From: Nectonema munidae
Taxonomy: Eukaryota; Nematomorpha; Nectonematoida; Nectonematidae
Assembly (NCBI GenBank): GCA_030549495.1
Contig: JAUIRK010000945.1
Location: 1,571,501-1,635,500 of the forward strand
Direction of reading: 5' to 3'
DNA length: 64,000 bases
How positions within the stretch are numbered: position 1 is the stretch's first letter; each line of letters starts with the position of its first letter. The translations under genes were made by a program, and so were the position numbers. Of the stretch, positions 11,607 through 24,332 are shown in pieces. The notes beneath the pieces were generated by a model. The model was not told the DNA's origin and searched no databases. It saw only the letters and a list, made by a program, of their open reading frames with translations.

Positions 11607-14600
11607 TTAACTAAAAAAAAATTTTAATATTATTTATATAAAAACAAAAAGTTTAATAGCGATTTTTTACATTTAACCTTTTCAGGCATCGATTATGTAA
11701 AATTAAAAGTTTTTATATAACTTTGGCATAGGATTATATTTTAGGGACACTACTATCAAATTGTGTTTAAAAACTTTACCTTTTAAAAAATTAATGTTTT
11801 AGCCTGACTCGCTTTTTTTACAAAATTTTCTGTACTTTTCAACAAAACAAGCAAATAATTTTTAAATCATTTTGAGTTTATACTAAGCAATATGACTAAT
11901 GACTATGCTGATAAAAAATTAGATTATGAAAAGTGAAAAAACTTGTTAAAAAATTGTAGGCAGTAGATTTTTTAATATTTATAGAAATCTTAGAATCAAT
12001 ATAATTCTGAAAGAAAAGCAAGTATCGAAAAAACTTCAGAAAAAAATTGTTTATCTCAAATTTATCCGATGGAATTAAATTAATTCAAGATCACATTGAT
12101 TTTATTGAAGATAAAATTGGCTAAAATGGCTAAAATAGCTGTTTCTATTTAGGGCAAAAAAGCAAAAATTTTATCTTCAATTTTCACTAAAAACAATATT
12201 CAAAACAAATATTTATCTTTAACACAAAAAATTACAATGACATATTTTTCTGTTAATTCAGAAATTATTAAAAGTAAAAGAAAAGAAATTTGAGATTTTT
12301 TGAAACATGCATGCAAAAATGATGCTTTCAACATTTAATCATTTATCTTTAACTTAAATAGAACTTTACGTAGATTGCGAAATGACATCCAAGAAAGAGC
12401 TGTATTTCCAACAAGCATGGGTGCAAATCGATCTTTACAGGAGGCTTATATTTTTATATGAGATTTCATGCTATGAAGTTTATAAAGATAGCATCAATTC
12501 TCAAATATATATTTATTTTTTAAAGTAAGTTAAAAGAAATCATGATTTGAGGAAACCTATTTCAAAATTAGGTTATTTGTATTGATAATACGAAGTTACA
12601 TGAGTTAAAAATTTGTATAGAGGGTTTTGCAAATCTGGGTCAAAGATACAAGAATATTTATCAATATTCTTAAAAAATTCATTCCAATCTAGCGAACTTT
12701 TTCAAAAATGAGGTTTTCATTCGTAGACAACATTCTAAAAACTATTTAAAAAAAAGATTTAATTGATTGAATAACAACCGCAATAAATTAAATTACTCAA
12801 TCACATTAGATGGGTAAAAAAATATGATTAAGATAGCTAAAGAAATATTTTAATAAAGATCATTTTTAATGCATTTTCTGGCTTTTCAAATTTATCGAAA
12901 AACATTGCTTTAAATATATCAAATTTTAATTAAAAAACCGAAGATTAGTCTTTTATATTATGGTCGTTAAAGGCCTTATTTATATATATGAAATTCTAAT
13001 GAAAAAACTTTTCTATAAAGCAAAATTAAACGGATTACCAACAAAATTGGATCTAATATCGAATATAGTATTAATTTTCCTAACGATTCACGGTTCCTAC
13101 GCTTCAATTTCGACAAAATGCAAGGATAATTATTAGATTTTGAACGAATTTTACACTTTCATATTCATTGAACTTAGATTGCCTCAAAAAGTATATATTG
13201 GTAGTAATTAAAGAAAAATGGGAAAAAATTTATTTAAACTTGAAATATTTTATTTGAAATTAATATATACACCAGCGATAGATATGTTTCCACCTTAAGT
13301 GATTCCTATTTTCAGTTTTTTTTTATTTTTAGGTTTTTTTATATAAACAATATAAATTAAAATATTTTTTTGTTTTTTAATGATATTAATGGACATATCA
13401 GTGAATACATCTGATAAAAGACTATAGTGGTTCTAAATAAGACTACTTGCTGAGAATCAGATCATCGGCAATAAATTATAAGCAAAAGGCCTTTTTTGTA
13501 ATCCAAGTTCTCTATATAAATAATAGTTATTAGTTTTGAAGCAGGGATTTATTTTATTGAATACTACAAGAAAATTTTATTCCTCTGATATGCACGTTAC
13601 CCCTTTGTTTATTACTACAAAGACATTTTATATCGTAGTTACTTTATGAACTGGGAAGCCCAATTACAAAAATTTTAACAGTTTCAAATATCACAAAGTC
13701 TTAATTAGGTTTATAAATTAAATTTTCAGAATAATGGGCTATCATAATGCATATTAGAAAGAGGGTTGAATCATATACATTTGTATTTGTAATTATAAAC
13801 AAATTTGATGTAGTTTGAAACATTACAAGTTTTATCATTGCATGAAAGGATACCAATAAGAAAAACCAAATTTTGATGTGAACCCATTGAAATACTCACG
13901 CGATGTAAAAAAAACTACGGTATATTGTGCAAGGTTCGCAACAGCAGAGGTGAGAGATTGTCCTGCAAAGCAGAATATTTTTATGCTCCTGAAAAAGCAT
14001 AGTATTTTTGATTTTGGTGCTAGAATTATTTGTATTTAAGAATCCAAACAAAGTATTTGATCCAACCCTGATACGAACACATGATAAAATAAGCAGGAAA
14101 TTAAACCAGATTAAGTTTTATATAAAGTATTATATGATTTTGACTTAACATTTGAATTTGCAAATTTATTCATAGAAAAAAAAATTTTGAAACCATTTTT
14201 CAATCATTCTTTATGTAACGACTCAATTTGGAAAAAAGTTACATATTTAACAATTATAAAAAGTCAGCATATAAATAATATTAATTTTGGAGAAAAACTT
14301 TCAGTTCGGATAATAATCCATGTTCCCTAAATTAAAACTTATTTTCAGTTATCCGAAATTTGTTTAACATACTACTTTGATGAGCATTTGTTTAGAGAGA
14401 ATAGTCAGATACAAATTTATTATTTTTTTATATAGAAGTTATTACGTGTTATGGCGAGGAAAAAAAAGTAAAAAAATAAAAGTTTAAAAAGGAAAAAAAG
14501 TTTTGCGTTGGAAACGACTAAAAATCAAGTAATTTTAATACCGATTCCAAGAACTTATCTTATCACCAATCTACACACACCAAAACTAATAATAGACACA

Positions 14601-14639
14601 ACAAAATAATCATATATAGAAAAGTCGACTTTAGTGGTA
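11607..14639. other. No gene seen
   Basis: About 3 kb of AT-rich sequence. 12000-13250 has coding-like fragments broken by many stops on the plus strand; possibly an old transposon, family not recognisable. Confidence 0.45.
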
Positions 14640-14700
14640 TGGTTGGGTAGCTTACTCATCCAGATATTTAGAGGACTATGGTTCGAAACACAGTCAAAAC
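14640..14700 (+). repeat. tRNA-like fragment
   Basis: GGTTGGGTAGCTTACTCATC and a B-box-like GGTTCGAAACAC about 30 bases later. Probably a SINE remnant, just beyond the 3' end of CLPP. Confidence 0.3.
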
Positions 14701-14790
14701 GAGTTGTTGTTATTAGAGAAATATATAAATAGCAAAAAATAAAAAATCCATTTGATCGTTTGAAATATTGTTGATCTAAGTAATTTGGAA

Positions 14791-14796
14791 TTTATT
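14791..14796 (-). promoter_or_regulatory. Likely poly(A) signal of CLPP
   Basis: AATAAA on the minus strand, about 22 nt past the CLPP stop codon. The 3' UTR would be very short. Position and motif are seen; use is inferred. Confidence 0.5.
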
Positions 14797-14817
14797 CACA
14801 ATAAAAAAGGTAGAGAA

Positions 14818-17800
14818 CTATTTCTTTTCTGTGGGATTATCAGTGCCTTGTACACTATTGCTCTTGGAAGAGGAATCGATGGGACGCTCTACGATTGCAT
14901 CAATCAGGCCAACTTTCTTTGCTTCGATAGGTGTAAGAAAATTATCACGATCAAGCATTTTTTCTAGAAAAAAAATTAAGCTAGAAAAGAGATTAGAAGT
15001 AGGAATAAATTATTAGATCTCACCAATAACTTCATAGCTCTCATTAGTATGCTTGGAGTATAATTCATTCAGTTGCTTCTTCAATTTTATGATTTCTTCA
15101 GCTTGAATTTTAATATCACTTGCTTGACCCTAAAAAGGAAACTTGAAAATGAATCCATACTGTCCAAAACTTTAATATTTTACTCAAATACGATCATCTG
15201 CACATCACGATTTTCATTTAAGTTTAGGCACTGATCCCCATATAAAATTAAGACAACGCTTAGCAAAATTTTAATTAAAAGTAGAACTCCAAACTGCGTC
15301 ATTTACGCATTTTGAATTTATATGTCTTTTTATTTTGGTGTTTTATAATGTTGAATGTTGAGAGTTCTAATATCTTTATACAACACTTGCATTTGTCATT
15401 TCATTTAAAAAAAATTACACCAAAATTGGTTTTAAATGTCTTTATCTTTTTTCCAGTAATATTTAAAACAATAATTTGACTCTTTTGGCCGTTTTGATAT
15501 ATTTTTGCTGGTTCTAGTATTAAAGAATGAATTGGAGTATAAAGATACAAAAGAAAATGCGTATTCAGTGATATAGATTATGTGAATGGGATCATACATA
15601 AATGACCTCCTAAAATTTTTTGAGTTTTTGAACCACCCGCCCCCTCCCTATCGTGATTTTTACCCCTCCTGCTATATTTTTTAATACAGAGCATATAGAA
15701 TTATAGTTTACCCCCTAACACTGAGCCTAATATTGAATGGCATTTAACTCAGAAGCGAGAGCAGGGGTGACCCCATAATTTAGTCCGGCATTTCTAATAC
15801 GCTTAGCAGGGTGGCCGCTTATTTCTGACGGTGTTTGAGAAGAAGCGTTATAAAAAACGTTTAAAAAAATGGGAAATTTGTATAAGAAAAACTCCGTTGA
15901 ATTGTTTGTCTAGTTTCGCATGTTTAAAACTATAAATTTATCATCTGCCTAGGAGATGCGCTTCTTAGTGTTAAATATAAAGTTTCGCATACAAACCATG
16001 TTTTAGTTTCAAGGTTTGTCACATAGATTTTATGTTTAATAAACTACCTATGGGTGCCGCTTTTTCGCCTAGATTAATTCAAAAGATATCGTTTGTGAAT
16101 CTAGATCTAACTCCCTAAAATCCTTCTTAATAAAGGCAAATATTTGAGTTTAACTTGACGATATTTTGCTCCTAACTTCCTTTAAGATAGTTCATTTATC
16201 ACAAATATAAGTCCATTATTTCATTAATATACTTCAAAAAAGATGCAGATCTACTTTACTATCACCTGCTCTTCATCACATGCCCAGGCCCGTAGCCAGC
16301 GAGGGCAGGAGGGGGCTAACCCCCCCCCCCCTCAAGTCAGATTCAGAGCCCCCCAACCTAAAATATTTCGATATCAATAAAGGGTTCAAAAAATGGTTTA
16401 TTTTTAGACTATATATAAAAATTTGGTACTTATTAGTTATCTCCCTCCCACTTAAATTTTTTTTTGAGTAATTTACTAAAAAAAAATTTTTGAATGGGGG
16501 AGAGATAACCCATAAGTACCTAAAAAAAATTTGTGAAAATATTTAGCCCCCCCCCCCCCCATTTTTTCCTGCCCTCCCAATTGAAAAGTCCTAGCTACGG
16601 GCCTGCACATGCCTCATGCCAAAGTAATGCAGAGAACGTTTCGTTATATCATGTATTATCTCTCAACAATACCAACGAATAATTTTGAATTTTTTAAATT
16701 TCATATCTTTTTTATATCATTAAAAGACTTGTTAGGCTTGTGAGTAGACATTTCCTATTACTTTACTTGTTTTACGGTTGAGTTTCAGGCATAAATTATT
16801 TTAAAAAAAAGCCCCCCCCCCCGCGGCCTTTCATATTTTTTAAGGATGTACGCTCCTGTTTGAACGGTATTGGGATAGTTTTTGAATTGGGTATTTCAAG
16901 TTAATCAAAATTTTTTATATCATTTATAAGAAATTAACGACCAATTTATTCTTATTAACCAAGAGAATCATATGGCAATATGGTATTGCATTACTCGTGA
17001 TGTTTACAAAAATGTACTTCATGAAGTATGCTAGTATGTTAAAAAAAGTTTTGAGCGAGAAAATTTCATTAAAATTTATTGCCACGGTTTCAAACTCGAA
17101 GCTTAGCAATATAACCCAAAGACAAGATTTAATTTTATGGGTAATTTTTTTGTTTATTTTTCGTGAATTGAAGCATAAGCTATGAGAGTACTTCGTAAAT
17201 AAAATAAAAGTCCGAACTATAAGAATTGTATTCCAAATTAGAAGCCTGCCTAGGGGCGGATCATTTTTTTAAAACTTAATGCGGGATATTCTAGGGATAT
17301 TCAAAATTAAGATATTCTAAAGCTTTCATTCTCTTATAAAATGCCTCATATGACACACGCGTCTTTTACAGCCTCTGAAAAGTAAGTCTTTAGATCTGCC
17401 TTCACGTGGCGGGGTTGTTTAAAACTAAATGATCTGGAGGCCAAAGCGAGTAACAGGCGCTTTAACCTAAAGCTCCGGATAGAACAAACCTGATAGCCTT
17501 GGTTGGCTCTTGTTCTAGGAGAAAATAACTCCGATTCCAAATTACCAGTGCCGTGTGGGTTTAGTACTTGATTGTATAAAGGACTAAAAGTTTCCAGTCC
17601 TGAATACAAATACTGGTTGGCGCTAGAAAGAGCATTTGGTCATAAAAATCACGCTCCACTATAACATTATGCAACAACAACTCAAATTCTACGGAAAATT
17701 ATGTTCCCAGTTGCTTAACCTCCGGGTAACTGGGGCAATAGAGTCACGGGGAAGGAGTTTTTCTCAGAGGTAAGTACAAGAAGACTCATGACGGACCCTG

Positions 17801-20800
17801 GTAAAGCACATTGGGAGCCCAGGATTCCTGAATTTTTGTTACTTAGAAAGCCAATGAAAATATTCAGATTTGCGTCAGCAAATGTTGGTTCGCTTGTAGG
17901 TAGAAGTGCTGAAGTGGTGAATATGCTTGTAGAAAGAAAAGTAATTGTTGCAGGTCTTCAGGAAGTGAGATATAAGAAAGAAGGCACGCGGATGATTAGA
18001 GCAGGTGAGCACGGATACAAATTGTACTGGATTGGAAACAAAGTAGGACAAGGCGGATTTGGTCTAATGGTTCATCAGTATTGGCTTGAAAGGATTGTCA
18101 GTGTTAGAAGAGTGTCAAGTAGAGTAATTATTATGGAGATGACTGTTTACGAAGAAGTGGTGACATTTGTATCTGCCTACGCACCACAGGTTGGTCTTAG
18201 TTTAGAAGAAAAAGTGGAGTTTTACGATTGTCTTACGACTGACTTTCAACGAAACCTCTTTTTGCTTAAAATAGCAAAAAAGAAATGAAAGTATTTGAAG
18301 TAACAAATTTTATTACTATAAAAAAAAATTTGTTTTAAATCCAGAATTATAAAAATTAAATGTATAAAATCGGTAGCATTAAAATTATATTATTCCTTTA
18401 TCAAAATGAAGTAGTTGCGTGGTTAAGGATTTAAATTTAATTTATAGGCAATTTTTTACAACCCGCACAGAGGTTAGTCCAAATGTGTCAAGAGAATTTG
18501 AAACCCGTCATTTCGAGATTTAAACCAATAAGAATAAAGCTTAGTATAAAACATGGAATTAATGGCTACCATTTGCTAGCGCATAAAAATTAAAGTTAGC
18601 ATTCATATAATTAAATGATTTAATTTTACAAATTTATGTAATTAACTTTAAAAGCAACAACAGATATAAAAGTCGCAAAATAAGAGTATTCGCAAACAGA
18701 ACCTAATAAAATTATTGAATCAGGCAAAATGCAAAAGAAAGGTTGAAAAGAAATAAAATGGTATTCACTTGAGCAGCTCCGTGTGGTTGATGAATCATGA
18801 TTCTGGAATTTGGCAAGGAATATCTCATACCACTTGTGCCAGCGGCCAACAATAGCGAAGCCATGCTACATGCTTGTCCAACGCACCATGTACACACCGG
18901 CGGGGAAACATAGCGTATTGTGTCATAGATGCCTAAACCAGATGTCACAATGCCTCCTAAAAATACTCTCATAATTAATGAAGCAGGTTGTTGTTGTCAT
19001 GAATGATTTACAATATCAACAAAATACGTTCAAAAACAAATCACTCCCTAACTGAAATAACCTCTATTTTTAAAGCTTTTAAAAAAATTGACTTCGCAAA
19101 TCATAAGAAAATGAAAGTTCTTAATGATTATGAAATGGTCAAAAGAAGGGATTGTGGAATCTTTTTCTCTGATTGGCCAATCATAAATTTAAAGTGGCTG
19201 GCCGAATTTATAGGTAAATTAAAATAGAAAAATTAATTCAGACAAAATTAGCCCTCTGAGGATCAGTGGGATACCGGTAACGATATATATAAGCGAGGAT
19301 TAGTCTTCATAAGTCGGATCCTCATAGGGCAAATCGAAATTTGCTTTAGCATTCCTGTTCTTATACAAGTTTACAAATACCCGTCTCCTCTCTATTACTG
19401 TTCTGAATTGTGAGAATTTTGGTATAACGCGAAATACGATTCTTTGAGATTATAGTGAGCAAAATATGTTACAAATGCGCAGCTACTATTTTTAAAATGA
19501 TGTCAAATAATGAAAGAGTTTATTTTTCTGGCAAATTATTTTATAATGAACATGCGAGGTGAATATTTGAATATGTCGCCTTCCAAGCTTTTTTTTCCAA
19601 CTAAATCAATGAATCGTGAATATTCTCTAATTATTATTGTTAGCAAGTTTTGACACAGATTTTTTTTTTAACAATTTCTTGATATTTGGTAATAAAATAC
19701 CATCAACTTCATCATTATTCTTCACTGCTGGAAGATTTTAATGAAAATATTTTGTTGCTTGCAACCAATTTTTCAATTTCGTTACAATTGGAACTGAAGT
19801 GTTGCCGATAGGTTTGAAAAGAGAACGTCATTTTCTATTACTAATTTTGAATGATTTAATGCCGGTAATCTACAATTTTACAGGATAACTTAACTTTAAG
19901 GTAAACTTGTGTAAAAGATGTAAAAAATATGTAATGATAAAAAAGTTAGGGAATAAAATTTCATAACTTCTGTAGCGGATATATAGTATGTAACCGCGTT
20001 AGTCTACAAAAAAAATTTGTCTTACAAAAAACTTCTTCATGTTTAACCTCAGTTAGGCAAACTTTACAGTAAAACCTTTTATTAGATGAAAAAAGCCCAA
20101 CTATGGTGAAAGTGTTGATATAAAGAAGAAATCTTGTATGTATCGCTTATAACAATTTTAGGCACATTGAATCAAAAAGTGTTAAATATAAAAATTGACT
20201 TTATTAACCTAAACTTGAAAAATTCACTTTGATTGACTTAAAAATTTGAAATTAGTTCAAAAAATTTTAGACTAAACAAGTAAGGATCTTCAAAGAATTT
20301 TTGCTACACGGAAATAAAAGTTGACTTTATTGACTTTTACTCGCCCTGGTTATAAGATTTGCTCAGTAGTTCGACCAGTTTTCAATTCTGTATTTCGGCC
20401 ACAATTATGTGAAATATTTCAATATGTACACTCTAATTTTGCCCTCAGCAAACACATAGGGTCGTTCACAATTGACGTCAACCTTTTTTTTTGATAAATT
20501 TCAACCCCCCCCCCCCCCTTCATGTCAACTTTTAGATATATGATCACTTAACAACGATGTCAACTTTGGATAAAAAGAAGATAAAGAGTTTATTTTTCTG
20601 GCAAATCATTTTATAATGAAGATGCGAGGTGAATATTTGAATATGTTGCCTTCCAAGCATAAATATTGAACCGATGAATATGGGTTAGGGTAGTAGAATT
20701 TAATTTTTTTTTCATGGGGTGTTTTCATCGAGAAGGCACAATTGCGCCGCTTGTATCGAACTATGAGAAAGTAGGCTTGATGCAGGATCGAACCCAAGAT

Positions 20801-23800
20801 CTTGAGTTATCGAGACCCAGTATCTAACCAACCTTACTCACTCCGGAATTGGTTATAGTCAGTAGTAGGATTCAGTCGGTTCGCACCGGTTCGTTGGAAC
20901 CATCTCACGGAATTTTGTTGATTGGAAAATGTAATAAGTGTTTTCACAAGTTACAATTATCCTTGAGTATCACTGAATGTATAGCATGCTTTCACATACT
21001 TTGTAAATACATCCTGAAGCACCACTAAATGTTTTTGTATATATATATATAGTTCACATTGTATATGTTATCTTTGCACCGTAAAGGTTACCTTTTAACG
21101 TGTTACTGTTCTTTCAATAAAGTCTATTTCCACTACTCCTTACGCCATAACAGGAAATAATCAAAATTGATCAGTTTATTTTCTGACAAATTTGACTTTT
21201 TTGTAACAGAACCGGATGACAAAAAATTTGAATCCCACTACTGGTTATAGTGTATAAAATTATTAGGCTATGTCTCCGCATATATACTTCGTAACGTAAA
21301 CTAATTATACATATATAAGCAATGAAAAGAAAGACATGATAAAAATCAATATTATAGTCCAATGGAACACTTTCTTAGCATGTCAGTCAATGTCACTCCT
21401 TTATAAAGGGGATGACGGATTCCATACCACAAATACGAGTTATAATGGATACACCGGAACAGGTGTTATATGACCAAAATAAGCGAGAACGTAGACCCCT
21501 GCCGCATTACAATGAATCTATTTCAAACTACGGTCCGCAGGCCATATGAGGCCCTCCAAAGGGTTTTATGTAGCCTGCTGAGATAAAGGTTCTTAAGCTA
21601 ATACCATTAGAACTATTTTCACCAAATGGCTTCTTTCTTTCTCCAGTTAAACTTTGAAAATTGAATTTACTTTTAATTTATAATTATTGTTGCAAGTGTA
21701 AAATAAGATATTATAATTATTTTATAATTAACAATACTTTTTCATGATTACATTATCTTACAAGTGTTTAAATAAATTTACATTAAAAAAATAAATTATT
21801 TATTATACGCTAAAAAATAAAATCAATTAATTTTTAATGAAACTTAAAATTTTTTAAATATTTGCAAGGAACATATTGTTTAGTTTTTCAAAACTTTTGT
21901 AATACAAACTGTTATTTGAAGCTTGATATAATGAAAGAGAATAAATATGCATTTTATTTCCATCTGTCACACGATTATATGGGTCATCTATCATGCTTTA
22001 TGCCTTATCTGTTTTAATTTCTTTCTTTCTTTTCTGATTTTCATATCTTTTACAGTATGACCAAAAGAAAGTCTTTTATCGAAGCATGCAACTTTCTAAA
22101 AATAAGTAAGTTGTGCGACGAAGATTTAGATGTGGATGACTCTACAGAATTTGCAAATATTCCAAGTGAAGACCAAAATATCGAAGAAAATTCAGAGGTC
22201 ACTAATGTAGTTTTCGAAGAGGAATCAGATTTCACAATTTTTTCTGAAAAAGAGAGTACCGAAGATTCATCTTCTGAAGAGGAAAACAATATATATGGAG
22301 TAAAGCGGGAGAAAATTTGGTGCGATTGAGACGAAACATTGATACAGAAAAAGGAAGAACGCTGTCAAAAAGTATGGATGAAAAAGAGCTGTTTAGTTTG
22401 AACTTTCCTGGAGAAATTACGAGACATATCCTAAAATGCACAAATCAAAAACTTCTTTTGATAAGGACTTCAAATCCGTCAAAGTTTGCTTCTAAATTGT
22501 TTTCAAAGTTCACATATGAAGAATTAGAAGCTTCATTTAATTTTCTCATTAGAGCAGGTGTTGATCGTGACAATTTTTGTGATTTGAATGACTTTTACAA
22601 AGAAAAACATAGTAAGCCTTTTTAAAGATTTTGCATGGCTTTTTCCCTCAAGAAACTTCTTCTCAGATGCTTGAGATTTGATAACGTTCTCACAAGAAAG
22701 CAAAGAAAAGTGATAAACTTGCAGCAATTAGAGAAATATAGGAATTGATTTTAATGGCTCAAAGGCGTCACTATATTGCAGATGAATTTTTAATTATAGA
22801 CGAAGAATTATTCGGCTATCGAGGAAGAATACCTGGGAAAACATATATGCCTTCCAAGCCTAAAAAGTATGGATTGAAGATATTCTGGATTTGTGAAGCA
22901 AACTCAAGTTATGCTCTCAATGGAATAATTTACTTGGCAAAGGAAAAGAACGTAAGAATAATTAATTTAGCAGAAAAAACCTGCTTGGAGTTAGTGAAAC
23001 ATTTTGAAAAAACTGGCAGAAATATTACGCTTGATAATTTTTTTACAAGCCATAGTTTGGCGATCAAACTTCTCGAAAAAATCTTACCTTAGTCGGAACT
23101 ATTCGTCAAAACAAGAAAGAACTTCCTTTATATTTCAAAAACTCCAAAGGTAAAGAAGTTGGCTCTACAGTTTTCAAATATGATAACGAAAACAAAATCA
23201 TAAGTTTATCTTAGGCAGCCAAAAAAATAAGACTGTCTCTTTTATGAAGTAATATTTTGCTTCTGATCTTGTCAATGAAAAGAGAATATCTGATTTAATT
23301 AATTTTTATAAAGGTGGTGTTGACCTGATGGATGAAAATTTAGAAGAATATACAGTTAGTAGAAAAACAGTTCGCTGGCCATTGATTATATTCTTCAACA
23401 TGCTTGACGTGGCATGTCTCAACTCATACCTAATTGCAAAGAAAAATGATTATTGTCAATCAAGAAAACACTTTCTCAAAAATTTAGAAAAACTTTCATT
23501 GGCATATATGAAAAAAAGATTACAAAATATTTATCTTTCCACCAAACTAAAATACGTGATTAATTTTTTCACATCAAGCACGCAAGCTCAAACTTCTGAA
23601 AAAGTAAAAAAAAAGAAACCCCAAGAAGATGTTTTATTTGTAAAAAATCTTTAAGAAAAAGATGTTCCATTTGCTCAAAAGCTTGTTGTAAAGAACATTC
23701 TTGTGATAAAAAAAAACGATAACTTGCAAGTATTGTGACAAATGATTTCAATAAATATTTTTTAAAGGCACTTATATTTAATTGTCTGAAAAACAAAAAC

Positions 23801-24332
23801 ATATATTAACGTAAAAAATCAGTTGACTACAAATTGTAGTCACTCAACCCAATTAAATTGTATAATTTTTCTATCCTGATAATGGTTACGTATTGTCCAT
23901 TTTGCTCTACTATGAGGCCTTTATATGTTTTGCCCAGCCCGGATCTACTATTTAAAAAGAATATGATTTATGGTTAAAAAATTAAGATACCTGGACTATT
24001 AATGTACAAATGAATGGGCTTTTTGTTATTATCTGATTGTAGAAATAAGAGCTGAGCAATCACACAGCTAGAAAGCTCATCTGTGATCTAAAAGAAAAAG
24101 AATAAAATGAGGAATAAGAGAAATTGGTAAGTATAAGGCTGACCGGACCCATGACACAGATAATTCTGTCTTTGAGCAATCTTGAGTATATGTCATAGGC
24201 TCTTTCACCACGGCCAGTTTGTTCAATCACAATAGGTGTCATGAACATGGTTCGCTGTATGGAAGAATGAGTTGAAGAGAAAGTTGGAAATAACCGAAAA
24301 AGGTTCTTTGAGAGTTTTAGACTGAAATTCAT
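14818..24332 (-). CDS. CLPP: Mitochondrial ATP-dependent Clp protease proteolytic subunit, complete, 5 coding exons
   Basis: Serine peptidase (family S14) that forms the two-ring barrel working with ClpX in the mitochondrial matrix. Coding exons on the minus strand: 24332-24144, 24087-23991, 18956-18769, 15129-15024, 14963-14818. All splice phases agree and sum to 241 aa plus stop. Residues 1-27 (MNFSLKLSK..., basic and Ser-rich, no acidic residue) look like a mitochondrial presequence. The mature part starts near [20 protein letters not shown]. The triad is Ser126 (GQACSM), His151 (RIMIHQP) and Asp200 (DRDNF), with the family's usual spacing of 25 and 49 residues. Two introns are tiny (56 and 60 nt); the others are 3.6 and 5.0 kb and full of transposons. 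An AG sits just before the chosen ATG, so a 5' non-coding exon is possible; an in-frame ATG at 24356 is the alternative start. Small departures from the human protein: Cys rather than Ala before the catalytic Ser, and HQPHGAAQ for HQPSGGAR. Family assignment is secure. Confidence 0.95.
16285..16605. mobile_element. hAT-type miniature element (321 bp), exact target duplication
   Basis: Inverted termini CAGGCCCGTAGCCAG and CTAGCTACGGGCCTG. The 8-bp duplication CACATGCC occurs at 16277-16284 and 16606-16613. Long C-runs lie inside both ends. It lies in CLPP intron 3. Confidence 0.92.
17388..18290 (+). mobile_element. LINE 5' fragment with APE-type endonuclease, truncated
   Basis: A 166-codon frame at 17788-18288 resembles the N-terminal endonuclease of RTE-like or 'craniofacial development protein 2-like' LINEs. 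It shows [12 protein letters not shown] (like TWNVGTLTGRS), AGLQEVRYK (the catalytic Gln-Glu) and [10 protein letters not shown]. It ends in the middle of the endonuclease, and no reverse transcriptase follows. The stretch 17388-17787 before it is less AT-rich than its surroundings and is probably the element's 5' UTR. It lies antisense within CLPP intron 3. Confidence 0.75.
19512..19588 (+). repeat. 77-bp direct repeat, copy 1
   Basis: From AGTTTATTTTTCTGGCAAAT to GCCTTCCAAGC, about 95% identical to 20583-20659, with the hAT fragment between the copies. Confidence 0.85.
19597..20348 (-). mobile_element. hAT element of the CAGGGCGAG family, one end only
   Basis: The reverse complement closely matches 37510-38230, including the terminal CTCGCCCTG at 20340-20348 and the TTGACTTTATTGACTTTTAC subterminal motif. 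The other terminus and the transposase part are missing. It lies in CLPP intron 2, between two 77-bp direct repeats. Confidence 0.7.
20583..20659 (+). repeat. 77-bp direct repeat, copy 2
   Basis: Second copy of the repeat at 19512-19588, 1.07 kb downstream in the same orientation. Both lie in CLPP intron 2. Confidence 0.85.
20716..20845 (-). repeat. SINE family A, copy 3
   Basis: Minus-strand copy with a perfect B box (GGGTTCGATCC) and head GTGAGTAAGGTTGGTTAGAT. It lies in CLPP intron 2. Confidence 0.85.
20860..21243. mobile_element. hAT-type miniature element (384 bp), exact target duplication
   Basis: Inverted termini CAGTAGTAGGATTCA and TGAATCCCACTACTG. The 8-bp duplication GTTATAGT occurs at 20852-20859 and 21244-21251. 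It lies in CLPP intron 2. The interior (about 20927-21170) may hold an unrelated older insertion. Confidence 0.92.
22057..23740 (+). pseudogene. PiggyBac-family transposase, broken
   Basis: DDE transposase remnant antisense within CLPP intron 2, spread over several frames. In order: acidic N-terminus (22057-22290); [27 protein letters not shown] (Asp motif, 22750-22835); [28 protein letters not shown] (second Asp motif, about 23025-23070); [19 protein letters not shown] (third motif, 23310-23365); [19 protein letters not shown]; then a Cys-rich C-terminal stretch ([18 protein letters not shown]) at about 23655-23715. Frame changes and internal stops between these blocks mean it cannot make one protein. 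I did not identify its TTAA termini with certainty. Confidence 0.88.

Noticed and set aside
20927-21170. Possible solo LTR (TG...CA with an AATAAA) inside a hAT miniature
   Set aside because: No clear target duplication and no primer-site or coding context. Too weak to call.
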